From: Mycoemilia scoparia
Lineage: Eukaryota > Kickxellomycota > Kickxellomycetes > Kickxellales > Kickxellaceae
Assembly: GCA_027575805.1 (NCBI GenBank)
Contig: JANBPU010000009.1
Location: forward strand, 62,001-126,000
Reading direction: 5' to 3'
Length of the DNA: 64,000 nt
Part shown: positions 11,763 through 22,800 of the stretch, in pieces
How positions within the stretch are numbered: position 1 is the stretch's first letter
Layout: each line of letters starts with the position of its first letter
The notes under the pieces: generated by a model
The model's input: only the letters and a program-made list of their open reading frames with translations
Told to the model about the DNA's origin: nothing
The model's database searches: none
Program-made: the position numbers and the translations under genes

Positions 11763-13759
11763 TTAGCTATACCAGTCCAAGAATAAAAGGACAAAGCTAG
11801 AAACAATGACAATAAATAGGACCCATTTCCTGGTGTCTGACTGATGACGATGTGCCGACACCAAAGACATGTTTCCAACCTCGACCGATTCAACTGCGCC
11901 CACAGCCTCGTTATACAGCCTCTCTGTTTGAGCCGCTTGGTGCGATAGATGCTGCGCCAGCTGCGACTGAATACTAGATATTTCCAACAATGATCTTTGG
12001 ATGTTTCTATATAAACAAAAATAACAAAAAACATATATATGTAATATTCACATTATTATATACACAGCATCATGTAGCCACAATAACGCACGTGTTGTTG
12101 TAATAGTAGAACTTTCTGCTTTGGTATGTATGAGAATATGTTCTAAGGGCATTTTTGTCTTTGGCGTTGTGGTGATTTTATATGTGTGGCATTCTTTTTA
12201 AAATCACATGTGTTATTGAATGCTGATGCCACACCACAATACAATACCATTGTGGTGGCATCCCTACATTTCTAATTATTTGCATCCCCATAGCCCTAAA
12301 ACAATCTATGGTTCATATTTCAGCACAATGGATGGATGTATAGACCTCTTGACTTACCTGACCTGGTCCAATGTGGAATCCAACTCTTTCAGAACATCTT
12401 CATTCTCAATCTGAAGTTGTTGTCGTTCTTGTTCAGACAATTGTACTGAAAGGTCATTGTCGTTGTCATTGTCATCGCCCGGCATCCCATTTTTGTTGTA
12501 GTCTTCCAAATGTGTGGTTGCAGCACTATTATGTGGTGGCTGATGTTTTGATTGGGTTTTGTTGGAACCAGCAGCCACCTGTTTCAAATTGAGTAACCTG
12601 GCAATGAATATTAATATAAATGCTGTTAATGCGGCTGCATTCAGAATGCGGTTATTATAAGAGAATCGTGGTTTGGTTTGGGTTCACTAATTAGGTTGTT
12701 AAAAAAGAATACTTGCTTCATTTCACGCTCAAGCTTCTGATTGAGACGAGTTCTTTGCATGCTTGCATGGGCTTTACTTATTTGCATCAGACGATGGTTC
12801 AACCACCAGGTTACTGCACTCCTATGTGCCGCTTTGATTTCGGTGTGTGATAAAATCTCCGGTGCGACTTTACCACTACTACCACTACTACTACTACTAT
12901 TGGCGCCAGAGCCTTCATTTAGAGCTCTACCTGCATTCCTGGGATCAAACACATTAACTAGTCTACGGAGCAGATGCTTGACATCACCGGCTTCTTTTTC
13001 TTGATCGATCTTTAAAACTATTTATCAAAATCATCAGCCATCATTATCATAGGAGTCATACTTGGAATCATCATATTTACATGGTGGTGTGTAGTAGTTT
13101 TATCAAGTTGTTTGGTTGGCGAGATGGGGGACACACGTTTGCTTACGTTCTTCTGCAATTTTCTCTTGGCCCTTGATCATTGATAACAGTTTGCGCACAG
13201 AGTTCTTGACTTCGCTATCAATATCTTCACATTCACTGGGATTCAAACGCCGCTTTCCCATGTTCGCCCATCGGGATGTAATGTCTTCCAAGCGACTGGT
13301 CTTTTCATCCTTTTCTGTCGAATATCTTTTTTCTGAAATATATCTGGATCTCATTCCTCTTTGAGACAGTGTGCCCGTATTGAGGTATGCTGGCTTAACT
13401 ATTTGCAATGTACGTCCTAGAATATCTAACTGCTGTGCCTACATATGTTTTATGTACATTGTCCGTTGATAAATGGTTGTTGTTAGTGCTATTGAATAAA
13501 ATTGTACTAGGAATATTATATACATGTTTGATAAATGCAACAAATTGCGATTGATATCACTACCACCTACTATGATATAAGCGTCGGTCAGATATTTATC
13601 AGTCTTTGGTCGGCCCAGAGCTGACTTTTCAATGGACTCTTTTGCTGGGCCCTTCTTTTCGTTTAGCCCGCCGCTTAGATTGTCTGCATCTGAATTGGTC
13701 TTGAGGTCATTCTGGGCCTTCTCGACATATTTTTGAAATTCCAAGGTTATGTCTGGCAT
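11763..13759 (-). CDS. UFE1: syntaxin-18/Ufe1-type ER t-SNARE
   Basis: Qa-SNARE of the endoplasmic reticulum that receives retrograde Golgi-to-ER vesicles. Five exons join in phase: 13759-13571, 13438-13147, 13017-12713, 12578-12358 and 12006-11763, giving 416 residues. The start MPDITLEFQKYV resembles the syntaxin-18 N-terminus (DITxLF). The next stretch, KYLTDAYII joined to AQQLDILGRTL, fits the N-terminal helical domain. The SNARE motif runs from ERQQLQIENEDVLKELDSTLDQVR to NEAVGAVESVEVGN with the zero-layer Gln in SHQAAQTE. The protein ends in a single membrane anchor (WVLFIVIVSSFVLLFLDWYS) nearly identical in pattern to syntaxin-18 (SLLFLDWY). The linker has Ser/Gly and Asp/Asn repeats. 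Exon 4 could start a few codons differently, since two AG acceptors lie close together. Confidence 0.9.
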
Positions 13760-14045
13760 GTTTAAATTCGTTTGTCTGTATTGATAAAACACCCTTATTA
13801 ATGATAGTATAGATAGATATATACATATATCCCAGCGCGATATATGCGTATGCGTATGTATATATTATTTAAAGAATTCTTTGTTATATCAAAAAATGTG
13901 GTGTTTAGTTTGAGTGCACACGATCATCGTCATGGACATTAAAGAATTATTTGTGGTTATTAGGTCAATTTTGGGACTTTATAATCAATGCAAATTGGTA
14001 GGCTCGTTTTCCACCGTAAGTAGACCCACAATTGAATGGCACTAT

Positions 14046-14175
14046 CATATGGGTAGTTATTTTTAAGGGCCAAATTAATATTATCAATGATAATATAGGC
14101 TTGGCCAGTATGCAGGATGAAACTACTGGCCTATTAGTAAAACTTAGTAGCCCTTCAGAAATAATCACTCATATG
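14046..14175. mobile_element. miniature inverted-repeat element, long subtype
   Basis: About 130 bp with ends CATATGGGTAGTTATTTTTA and, in reverse complement, CATATGAGTGATTATTTCTG, AAGGGC. The interior has TATTATCATTGATAATATTA-type palindromic sequence and GATGAAACTACTGGCCTA, shared in inverse orientation with the copy at 11371-11502. Its last six bases CATATG are also the first six of the next copy. Confidence 0.85.
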
Positions 14176-14276
14176 GATCATAGTTTTTGAAGGGTGAATT
14201 TTGGTGACCGGTGATTATAGGGGAATCACAGCCAAATGGATGACTATATAGCCCTTCAAAAATTATTACCCATATG
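14170..14276. mobile_element. miniature inverted-repeat element, short subtype
   Basis: About 107 bp, ends CATATGGATCATAGTTTTTG and, in reverse complement, CATATGGGTAATAATTTTTG, each followed by AAGGG. The interior carries GATTATAGGGGAATCACAGC and CAAATGGATGACTATATAG, nearly identical to the copy at 52342-52449. Confidence 0.88.
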
Positions 14277-14561
14277 GCACCAACAATTCTGGCCTGCATA
14301 AGCCATAACATTATACATTCTAGGCTGGTGCTGGTGCTGGGGATAGAAGTCTTTGTCAAATATTAACGCTACTTTTTCAATTGCTGAGCCTGTTTGTTTG
14401 CGCAGATACCATCCCGTGGCATATGGTAGTATCATCACATTCCTAACCTTAACACCACATGCATATATTCCTTAAAATACGCACACATGGAATAGTTCTC
14501 ACCACAAAAATGAATGGACTGTTAAAAAGGAGGATGGATGGGTGCTTTAATTGATCACCTT

Positions 14562-14669
14562 CATGTGGGTAATAACTTTTGAAGGGTGAAAGTTTACTAG
14601 TAAAACTGGACATCCATTTGGCTGTGATTGCCCCTATAATCATTCACCCTTCAAAAATTATGATCCATG
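14562..14669. mobile_element. miniature inverted-repeat element, short subtype, inverted
   Basis: About 108 bp in opposite orientation to the copy at 14170-14276: CATGTGGGTAATAACTTTTG at the left and TTATGATCCATG at the right, with the interior ATCCATTTGGCTGTGATTGC then CCCTATAATCA. The two copies form a large inverted pair about 290 bp apart. Confidence 0.87.
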
Positions 14670-14806
14670 TAGATAGATACATATGCGCGTCAGCACAGAT
14701 GCTATATTATTTGTTTTGTAAAGTTTATTAATAGTTAGCAATGCGAGATTAGCCTAAAATGGAAGCAAAACTAACACCGCTATAAAAATAATGGCTGCAA
14801 AGATTA

Positions 14807-16804
14807 TCATGTTGAGCTGACAGATGATGACCTTGTCGAGTTGTTTGCCCGAGTCTCGCGGGCACCGCCAAATATGCGGTGCTTCAATTCGGTTTTGATG
14901 TTGTCGACCTCACGCTGAATGGTGCCGAGGACCGCAGAGTTCTCCTGTGCGCGGCGGATGAGATAGGGCAGGACCTCGCCCACAGGGCCGTATGGAACGT
15001 ACTTGTAGATCGAGTAGCCGTCGCGGCCCAGAGTGTAACTTACATCATCGTGCATTCCGAGCAGCTGACCAACCATGACCGTGCGGGACTGCGCAGGGAT
15101 GCCAAACACCTTTGCCTTCTGGATTGTCTTTTCAATAGAGTTGGCGTTATGTGTGGCAACAAACACGGCCGGATTCTGCACCTGAATGGTGTTTTCGGCG
15201 ATGGGGCTGGGCTGGAGGACGTCGTTTTGGAGCGATGCGATTTTGTCGAGCAGGAACTCCACGCCGGCATTGTACATTGCATGGGTGTCTTCGATCGTGT
15301 CGTTGATGGGTGAGGGGTATCCCATTTGGGACGCACGCTCACGCTCCAAATGCATGTATGCACCTCGGACTAGCTTTGCGCCAAACGCCCAACCCTCGCG
15401 CTGGGATCTCTCCCAGTCTTTCTTCAGGTTGCTGAGGCCATTCTTGGCGTACATCTGGTACGTGTTGAAAACCAGGGGCGCTTGCAAGTATTCGGGGATG
15501 GAGGGGTCGAACTTGTTGAATCTGGTCTGAAGCGAGAGCGCAGCGTTATCGATCAGCGGCTGGAAATACGAGTGCTCGGCATCAATCATGAGCCTGACAT
15601 TCATGGACTTTGCAAAGTCGGCAAGTGCGTTGAGGCGGGCCATGAGAAGATCGTAGTCTTCAAAGTCGCTTTCAGACTGGGCACCGTACCCCTTTTTCCC
15701 CATGTAAAGCGGCCGAGCATAGTCGTTGGCCACCGACAGAGACATCTCGATATCCAGCCAGTCAATAAGACCGTCGTTGTCAGCGTCTATCATGCTGAAA
15801 ATAGCGCTGGAGCTCGAGACCTTGTCAAACCCTGGCATGGTTGGAAGCACCGACTTTTTAAACTCGGAATAATTAATCGACCCATCCTTGTTGCTGTCGG
15901 CGCTGGCAAACGCAGCATGCATGGGCCGGTGGGGCTGCGATAGGCGATACAAGACATCGGGTCCGGTGAGACCAGTGACCTTGAGCGCAGCAAATGACCC
16001 AGGCTCTTGGGAGGCAAGCTCGATGCTCCTTTCATACTCCTTGGCCAGCACATCGGCCTTGACATTCCAGCGGGCGCGAAGCTCGGCCGGGTCAGCCTTG
16101 GCGTTTTCATCGGAAAGATCCGCCTCAATAGACACATCAAGAATAGAGCCTATGCCAAAGCCCTTGAGCTTGCGCATTGTTCGGACAATCTCGGACTCAG
16201 TCTCGCCTGCGCAGAACTTTGCGAAAAATGTGTGGCGGGTCACAAAGTTCACTAGCCATGAAAGACGCAAGGTTGAAGCCATGCTGATCAAATGGGGGGC
16301 GATCTTTACCAACCATGCCTGCGTGCACATCTTGTACACGAAGGCAGAGTTCAGTAGCTCCAGGGTGGTCTTGGAGCGAAGGGGAAGCGTTGGATCGGGA
16401 ATGAGCATGGGGAACCCACCGGGAGGTCCAGTGGCTAAGGTACCCGGCGGCGCCTCTTGGGGCGCCAGGTCTTCACCAGGCATAAAGGGGTCGATGGAGG
16501 CAGCAGGCGCAAGACCTCCGACCTCGTTGGAAAGGGATCTTGTTGTCTCGAGAGCTGCTGGCGAAGTCTTGTGCATCGGTGTGACGACGGGTGATTGTTG
16601 GGAGGCGTCATTAGTGGATGTATTAAGTCTAGAGTGGAGGGGAGTATTAGTAGTAGAGTACAAAAGCCGTGAGCCTGAGCGGAATGAGAGGCGGGTGGGG
16701 AAGCGGTAGGGAACGGCGAGGGGGGAGCTAGTATGTACTGAAGAGGTTAACAGCACGCGTTTGGTGTTTAAAACAACCCTGTTTGAGACAAAGCTATATT
16801 GCAT
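14807..16804 (-). CDS. PUT1: proline dehydrogenase with EF-hand pair, mitochondrial
   Basis: FAD-dependent oxidation of L-proline to pyrroline-5-carboxylate at the mitochondrial inner membrane, first step of proline catabolism. One exon, 665 residues, longer than yeast Put1 (476). The N-terminus is rich in Arg, Ser and Thr and lacks acidic residues for about 60 positions, as in a mitochondrial presequence. The PRODH barrel is marked by the RLMIDAEHSYFQP strand, the VFNTYQMYAK segment, AKLVRGAYMHLER and the signature RRAQEN (R617, R618, E621, N622) that binds proline. Inserted before the core barrel strands are two canonical EF-hand loops, residues 303-314 (DSNKDGSINYSE) and 340-351 (DADNDGLIDWLD), which suggests Ca2+ binding. 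Catalytic function is from the family; calcium regulation is inference. The gene has a 3 kb gene-free upstream region. Confidence 0.92.
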   Translation of the reverse strand: MQYSFVSNRVVLNTKRVLLTSSVHTSSPLAVPYRFPTRLSFRSGSRLLYSTTNTPLHSRLNTSTNDASQQSPVVTPMHKTSPAALETTRSLSNEVGGLAPAASIDPFMPGEDLAPQEAPPGTLATGPPGGFPMLIPDPTLPLRSKTTLELLNSAFVYKMCTQAWLVKIAPHLISMASTLRLSWLVNFVTRHTFFAKFCAGETESEIVRTMRKLKGFGIGSILDVSIEADLSDENAKADPAELRARWNVKADVLAKEYERSIELASQEPGSFAALKVTGLTGPDVLYRLSQPHRPMHAAFASADSNKDGSINYSEFKKSVLPTMPGFDKVSSSSAIFSMIDADNDGLIDWLDIEMSLSVANDYARPLYMGKKGYGAQSESDFEDYDLLMARLNALADFAKSMNVRLMIDAEHSYFQPLIDNAALSLQTRFNKFDPSIPEYLQAPLVFNTYQMYAKNGLSNLKKDWERSQREGWAFGAKLVRGAYMHLERERASQMGYPSPINDTIEDTHAMYNAGVEFLLDKIASLQNDVLQPSPIAENTIQVQNPAVFVATHNANSIEKTIQKAKVFGIPAQSRTVMVGQLLGMHDDVSYTLGRDGYSIYKYVPYGPVGEVLPYLIRRAQENSAVLGTIQREVDNIKTELKHRIFGGARETRANNSTRSSSVSST

Positions 16805-18663
16805 CTAACCTGATCACGCACAAAATAATATAAGTAGGGGCACAGGGGGGCGACGACCTAAGACTGAATGACTAGCGTTTGGGGAAGAGTAGTTGAAAAC
16901 AGAGGTCTAGGCTAGTATAGCAAAAAGTTGGGCAGATGCGAGAGAGTGGCAAGTACAAGAGTTACCCGTAAAAGTACAGCGGGGGTAAATACAGATTAAA
17001 GATGAAATATTCGCAAGGACAGGAAGAGTGGTGGTTTGTATTGGAATAGAAAACTAGGGTCTAAATGAAGCAGAAAAGACTAGCGAGGAGGGCAGCCATT
17101 TATAATAAGGCGCAGGGCCACGGTGATGCGGTGATCTGAAAGGAAGGTTTCTGGACTCATGACATGCTCTTGGCCATTGCACCAAGGGTTTTTTCTTTTG
17201 GCACTGGTTTCTCGCCTGGTGACTGGATCGCTAATGGGGGCGTCAAGATAGGCATTAACAGCAGATAAGATTAGCGCCTGCTGTGCGTTGCAGTTTGCCT
17301 GGTTGGTCAGTGCTCTTTTGGCTGGCTGACAGGCTTTATCGTGCCTCTCCCTGCTCATCACGCAAAGCTGATGTTCATATGTGCTCGCCACGCCTTTCCA
17401 CTGTGCGGCGCGCGGTCCTCCGGCGCAGCTCACCACCTCCTCCGTCCCCAAGAAAGACACAAGCTGGCATCTGGCAGGGCTCAGCAGTGAGTCGGGAGAC
17501 GGTCGAAGATATAAAGGGCGTGGGCAGAGGTTTCCGCCAAGCGGTGCTACTGAGGCCACTTTTCCACTGGCATTAATAATACAATAAACCCGAGCAGGCA
17601 GTACATGGCAGAGGTTGCTCGGGTGCGCAGGTGCATTTGATGGCCAAAACCGTGAAAAGCGCAACGCAATTCTACAGTCGATCACAGTGGTGAAACATAG
17701 CACGCTGCCAAACTGCAGCAGCTACCACAATGGAAGGTGGCGGTGGCAACTCAACAGAATCATAGTTTTGAGTGCTGCAACGAAGCCTTCTTTTAAGGTT
17801 GCAAGCGGCACTCCCTTTCTTTGCTGCCTTTCTCCCTCCATCCAGATAAGCTCACATAAAAAGCTTCAAAAGCAGGCAGTGGTTCGGGGATGCCACGTGA
17901 GCCAGGGCGCCAATTTTCTGGGACACGGTTCTCGTAGGACCAGATGGAAAGGCGACAGCCTTGTCCCAGAAAAAGATACGTGGGCGGAGGTGGGCTCCTC
18001 TCGGGGCCCCACTATTTGTACCAGAAAGGGCTTCGGTGCTCGTGGATGGCGGTGTGTGCAGAACATTGTGATGGCGATGGGCCTGTAGTGGCATACCAGT
18101 TTCTCTTTTTGGGATTTTCTGTTGGAAGGTGCAGGTGCGTGCAATGTGAGAAACTTGTCAAAGGATCAACGCCTGGGCTTGAGTAAACATTATCAGCGAG
18201 AGAAGCGTCGCTCTAAACTGGATTGGCCATCCATGTGCAGTGTAGCTGGCTATGCATTTGTACATTTGGGGCCAAACAGCCGAAATGAATGTCGCTGACC
18301 CTTCGACCGCCATTGTTGTGTGTGCATAGGCACGCTTTTTCAATGCTGCTTACTCCGCAAACAATAGACTTACACCTTGCCAATTATCCCTTGACTATTT
18401 CCAAGCCATCTTGCCTCCTGATGATGCAAGATTATGTACGATGACCAGAAAATTGTCAGTTGTCTCTGAGATGGTTTGGCGCGGCTTGCTGGCGTACTTT
18501 AGTTTGCTACAATTTGCATACATGAAGCCCAAGCCTGGCCTATAACAACTGCCAATGCTGTTCGTAGTGGTGACTTCCGCATTGAATACTGGAATCATTT
18601 GCCAATGCTGCCGATGTACAGGAGGTCTCCAGAATCATTGCTACGCAAGCTATCACCTAATAG

Positions 18664-18758
18664 CATACGGATCATAATTTTTGAAGGGTGCATGTTGATA
18701 GGGGCAACCACAGCTAAATGAGTGACTCTATAGCCCTTCAAAAATAACTACACATATG
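18664..18758. mobile_element. miniature inverted-repeat element, short subtype
   Basis: About 95 bp: CATACGGATCATAATTTTTG, then AAGGGTG, at the left; TAGCCCTTCAAAAATAACTA, then CACATATG, at the right; interior ATAGGGGCAACCACAGCTAA. Its right-hand CATATG runs straight into the dispersed repeat beginning GGCAAGTTTCCCACC. Confidence 0.85.
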
Positions 18759-18915
18759 GCAAGTTTCCCACCAAAAGGGAACGGGTGATGCCCTCACACA
18801 TTCCCTCAAATTAGCCCACAAGCTATCTATTTTAGATAGAGTCTCGGCAATAATTGGCTGGTATCCGAGGAAACATCCTGGTACCCTTTGCAGGGGCTTC
18901 TGCCATATATTGGCT
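18753..18915 (+). repeat. dispersed repeat family R2, copy a
   Basis: Begins CATATGGCAAGTTTCCCACC and continues with AAAAGGGAACGGGTGATGCC; similar in order and wording to 19001-19165 and, in reverse complement, to 52209-52347 and part of 25050-25150. Diverged, with small indels, non-coding. Boundaries are approximate on the right. Confidence 0.65.
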
Positions 18916-19000
18916 GCCTAGAATACACAAATCGCATTGACAGACATGATCTCAGTCCCAGTAATAAATTTACCTTGGCTTGCCCTCGCTTTACCAAGTG

Positions 19001-19165
19001 CCATATGGCAAGTTCTCCACCAAAAGGAAACAAGCTGGTGCCCTCATACATTCCCTGCAAATCGGCCCATAGTCCATACACTTTGGCTGGAGCCTGGCGG
19101 ATTATTTACTGTTATCCAGGGTATTATTCTGGTACACCTTCAAAGGAGATTCTGACGTATATTAC
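19001..19165 (+). repeat. dispersed repeat family R2, copy b
   Basis: Begins CATATGGCAAGTTCTCCACC, then AAAAGGAAACAAGCTGGTGC, GCCCATAGTCCATACACTTT, and farther on ATTATTCTGGTACACCTTC. Direct repeat of copy a about 245 bp away. No inverted-repeat element flanks its CATATG. Confidence 0.65.
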
Positions 19166-19808
19166 ATATATTGTAGTGACTTGGTCCGCCTCCAGGTGGA
19201 GCGTATTCATCATCACTTCATCTTGACATAAGATCGTCGTCAGCAGGGATGTCAGGATAACCACATTCAGATTATGTAGACATCAACATTCATGCCCAGA
19301 AATCTGAACAATGGTCCCAAATATCCTGATCTTATCGTTCACGGCAACTTATCGAATAAATCCACACCGACATGGACCTAAATATAATTTGAATAACTCA
19401 GCAGTCCCCCTTTCAAGTAAATGTCATTCAACTGTCTTCATCTCGTGATTTCCCGGCTCCATATTTTTAAATTACCGTGATCTGTGGATCGCTGCGAGCT
19501 AAAATTTTCTGGCTCGCCAGCCGCAATGGTGACCCAAGCCCTCCTACCTTCACTACCTATTCTCGTGAATCCTCATATGCTTAGATTAAATCGACAATCA
19601 TAATTATCACCACGAAAAAGCCTATCATGACACGTCAAGGCTTTCTCTGTAGGATCCTTTGATACAATGATAAGATAGGCGTGTACAAAGTTTGCCCTGC
19701 CCGCACTGGGGGATCGATGCGTTTTTCGTCCCCAGACTTTAAACACTTTGCTTTTACCAACGCTACCAGCGCTTCGGACGCTACATAAACTCTACAACAC
19801 CATCGCCA

Positions 19809-22800
19809 ATGATCGTACTTCACTCGGGCAAGAACGTTTACTTTGTCAAGGGCCAAGAACACCCTCGCCTTCGTGATGTGCTCAAGGCCACCGACTACAC
19901 TGGTAACCCCACTAGCATCGTTCTGCCTCGAAAGGGTACCATCTCTCCCTGGTCATCAAAGGCCACTGATATACTCAGACTATGTAACCTTCCCATCGAG
20001 AGAGTTGAGCGGGGCGTCTTGACAAAGACCTTCGATCCAATGACTGAGTGCATATACTCGGGACTGCCTAGTGAAGACGATATATTTGGCCAAACTGAGC
20101 CACGCCCCTTAAAATTCATTGAGAGCATCGAGTCTGCCAACACCAAGCTTGGTCTTGCTCTCAACAACGAAGAGATCGCCTATCTTTTGCAGATAGACCG
20201 TCCGTTGACCGATGCCGAGCTGTTCATGTTTGCCCAGGTCAACTCTGAGCATTGTCGCCACAAGATTTTCAATGCAAGATGGTTCATTGATGGCAAGGAA
20301 CAATCTCACTCGCTATTTGGTATGATCAAGAATACCCACACATCCAATCCTCAGCACACACTATCCGCATACTCGGACAATGCCGCCGTTATTGAAGCCC
20401 ATGAAACCAAACCTTTCGAATGCGTTAATGGCGTTTACAAGTTCACGCGTGACAAGACAAATATCGTTGCGAAGGTTGAGACCCACAACCACCCCACCGC
20501 TGTATCGCCCTTCCCTGGTGCCGCCACAGGAACCGGTGGTGAGATCCGTGATGAGGGTTCAGTAGGAACTGGGTCCAAATCGAAGGCTGGCCTATGCGGA
20601 TTCACAGTCTCAAATCTCCACATTCCTGGCCACGAGATGCCTTGGGAGGTTGAGTCTATCGGTCAGCCGCCCCACATTGCTTCCGCATATGATATTATGA
20701 TCCAAGCCCCTCTTGGTGCCGCGGCATTTGCCAACGAGTTTGGAAGACCTGCTTTGCTAGGCTATTTCCGCACTTACTTTGAAAAGCTTAATGGACAGTA
20801 CCGTGGCTTCCACAAACCAATCATGATTGCTGGTGGAATGGGGAGTGTCAAGACTCAGCATACCCACAAGGAGCCATTCCCAGTCGGATCGAAGCTGGTT
20901 GTTCTAGGCGGTCCCTCGATGCTTATCGGTCTGGGTGGTGGTGCCGCTTCTTCAACCACAGCTGGGTCCCAATCTGCCGATCTTGACTTTGCATCCGTCC
21001 AGAGAGGCAATCCGGAAATGCAAAGGAGATGTCAAATGGTCATAGATGCCTGCACATCACTAGAAAAGAACCCCATTGCATTCATTCACGATGTCGGCGC
21101 AGGAGGTCTTTCTAACGGTCTTCCAGAGCTTGTAAATGATGCTGGTCATGGTGCTACAATTGAGCTGCGTGATATACCATCAGCAGATCGTGGTCTTTCG
21201 CCCATGGAAATTTGGTGTAATGAGTCTCAAGAGCGCTATGTGTTGGCCATCAAGCCTGAAGACCTACCACTATTTGAAGAGATTGCTACCCGTGAGAGAT
21301 GCCCCTATGGAGTTGTCGGAACAGCCACAGAGGAGCGTGTCCTTCGCGTCACCGATCGGCTCTTTGGAAAAGATGTCATCAATCTCCCAATGGACGTATT
21401 GTTTGGCAAGCCACCTAGACTCCAGCTTAAGGACAATGTTGCCAAGCCAGAGCTGAAAGGCTTTGATGGCTCACTTGTCAGCTATATTCCTGATCACAAG
21501 GATGTGCTTTCTGCACGCATCACCAGCGCGTTTGAGCGTGTCCTCAGACTCCCTGCCGTTGGTTCCAAGTCCTTCCTTATCACCATTGGTGACAGATGTG
21601 TTACTGGTTTGGTTGCACGCGACCAAATGGTTGGCCCATGGCAAGTTCCCGTTGCTGATGTTGCCGTCACATCTTCTAGCTATGATCCCAAGGTCCACTC
21701 TGGTGAAGCTATGGCTATGGGCGAACGTCCCTCGCTGGCCTTGATCGATGCATCGGCATCAGCCCGTATGTGTGTTGGTGAAGCTCTTACAAACATTGTT
21801 GCTGCGCCTATCGAATCTATCGAATGGGTCAAGCTTTCAGCGAACTGGATGGCAGCTCCAAAATCTCCCGGAGAAGGTGTGAATCTCTATGAAGCCGTAA
21901 AGGCCATTGGTCTTGATCTATGTCCTAAACTTGGTGTATCCATTCCTGTTGGAAAGGACTCTTTGTCTATGGCTATGGCCTGGGATGACAAGCGGGTTAC
22001 GTCCCCACTTTCACTAATAATTACAGCATTTTCTGGTGTTACTGACACCAGGCTGACATTTACTCCACAGCTCCAGCCTGAAGAAGATAGCAGGCTTTTG
22101 TTCATCGATCTTGCTGGTGGAAAGGCTCGCTTGGGAGGATCGTGTCTTGCACAGGTATACAACCAGGTCGGAAACGAATCTCCTGACGTTGAGGATGCTG
22201 AGGTCTTGAAGGGATTCTTCAATGGTATCCAGAAATCACGTACACTTGTTCAGGCCTACCACGATAGATCCGACGGTGGTCTATTGACAACTCTTTTGGA
22301 AATGGCATTTGCTGGACATGTCGGTCTTGATGTTGATTTGCAATCTCTTGGCCTTTCGGATGACAGTGATGCTTCTAAGGTCGCTGCTCTGTTTGCCGAA
22401 GAGCTTGGTGCAGTTGTCCAAGTCAAGGCAGCTGGTGTTGACAAATTCAAGGCCATCATGTCAGAACACAAAGTTGATACTGTCTACGATATTGGCCGTG
22501 CTACAACTGATCAAAATGTTGTTCTCAAGTATGCTGGCCAAGTCCTGGTTGAGGGTCACCGTTCAGATCTCCAGGCCATATGGTCAGAGACATCATATCA
22601 TATGCAGAGACAGAGAGATAACCAAGCCTGTGCTGACCAAGAACATCAGATCATCAAGGATGATTCTGACAAGGGCATCCACTTTGATTTGACCTTTGAT
22701 CCTGCCAACCCAGCTGACATGCATGGTCTTCTTCCACCCAGCATAACTGGCAGCGGGGTGGCTCGTCCTAAAGTGGCCATATTGCGTGATCAGGGTGTAA

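Larger units (their letters stand above)
13760..14806. other. intergenic region packed with inverted-repeat elements
   Basis: Separates the UFE1 start from the PRODH stop. 13800-13870 is a TATA/GTATG-rich microsatellite. Three copies of the miniature inverted-repeat element follow (14046-14175, 14170-14276, 14562-14669), the first two sharing a CATATG. No gene-like frame seen. Confidence 0.7.
16805..19808. other. intergenic region between PRODH and PFAS
   Basis: Shared upstream region of two divergent genes, about 3 kb. 17080-18100 is richer in G+C and has long but unconvincing frames on both strands. 18664-18758 is an inverted-repeat element, directly followed by two direct repeats of a dispersed family (18753-18915 and 19001-19165). 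The last 200 bp before PFAS are presumably its promoter. No RNA gene recognised. Confidence 0.5.

Noticed and set aside
12579..12600. Alternative acceptor for UFE1 exon 4 at the upstream CAG near 12592
   Set aside because: It shifts the frame relative to the preceding phase-0 exon; the acceptor before 12578 preserves the SNARE frame.
14046..14669. CRISPR-like or tandem array reading of the repeated blocks
   Set aside because: The units are individually palindromic with different interiors and orientations, and the host is a eukaryote; they fit miniature inverted-repeat elements.
15888..16709. Plus-strand frame of 273 codons antisense to PRODH
   Set aside because: Mirror of a well-supported coding exon; product has no domain.
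17080..17703. Minus-strand frame of 207 codons upstream of PRODH
   Set aside because: No recognisable motif, overlaps other frames on both strands, lies in a second G+C-rich patch.
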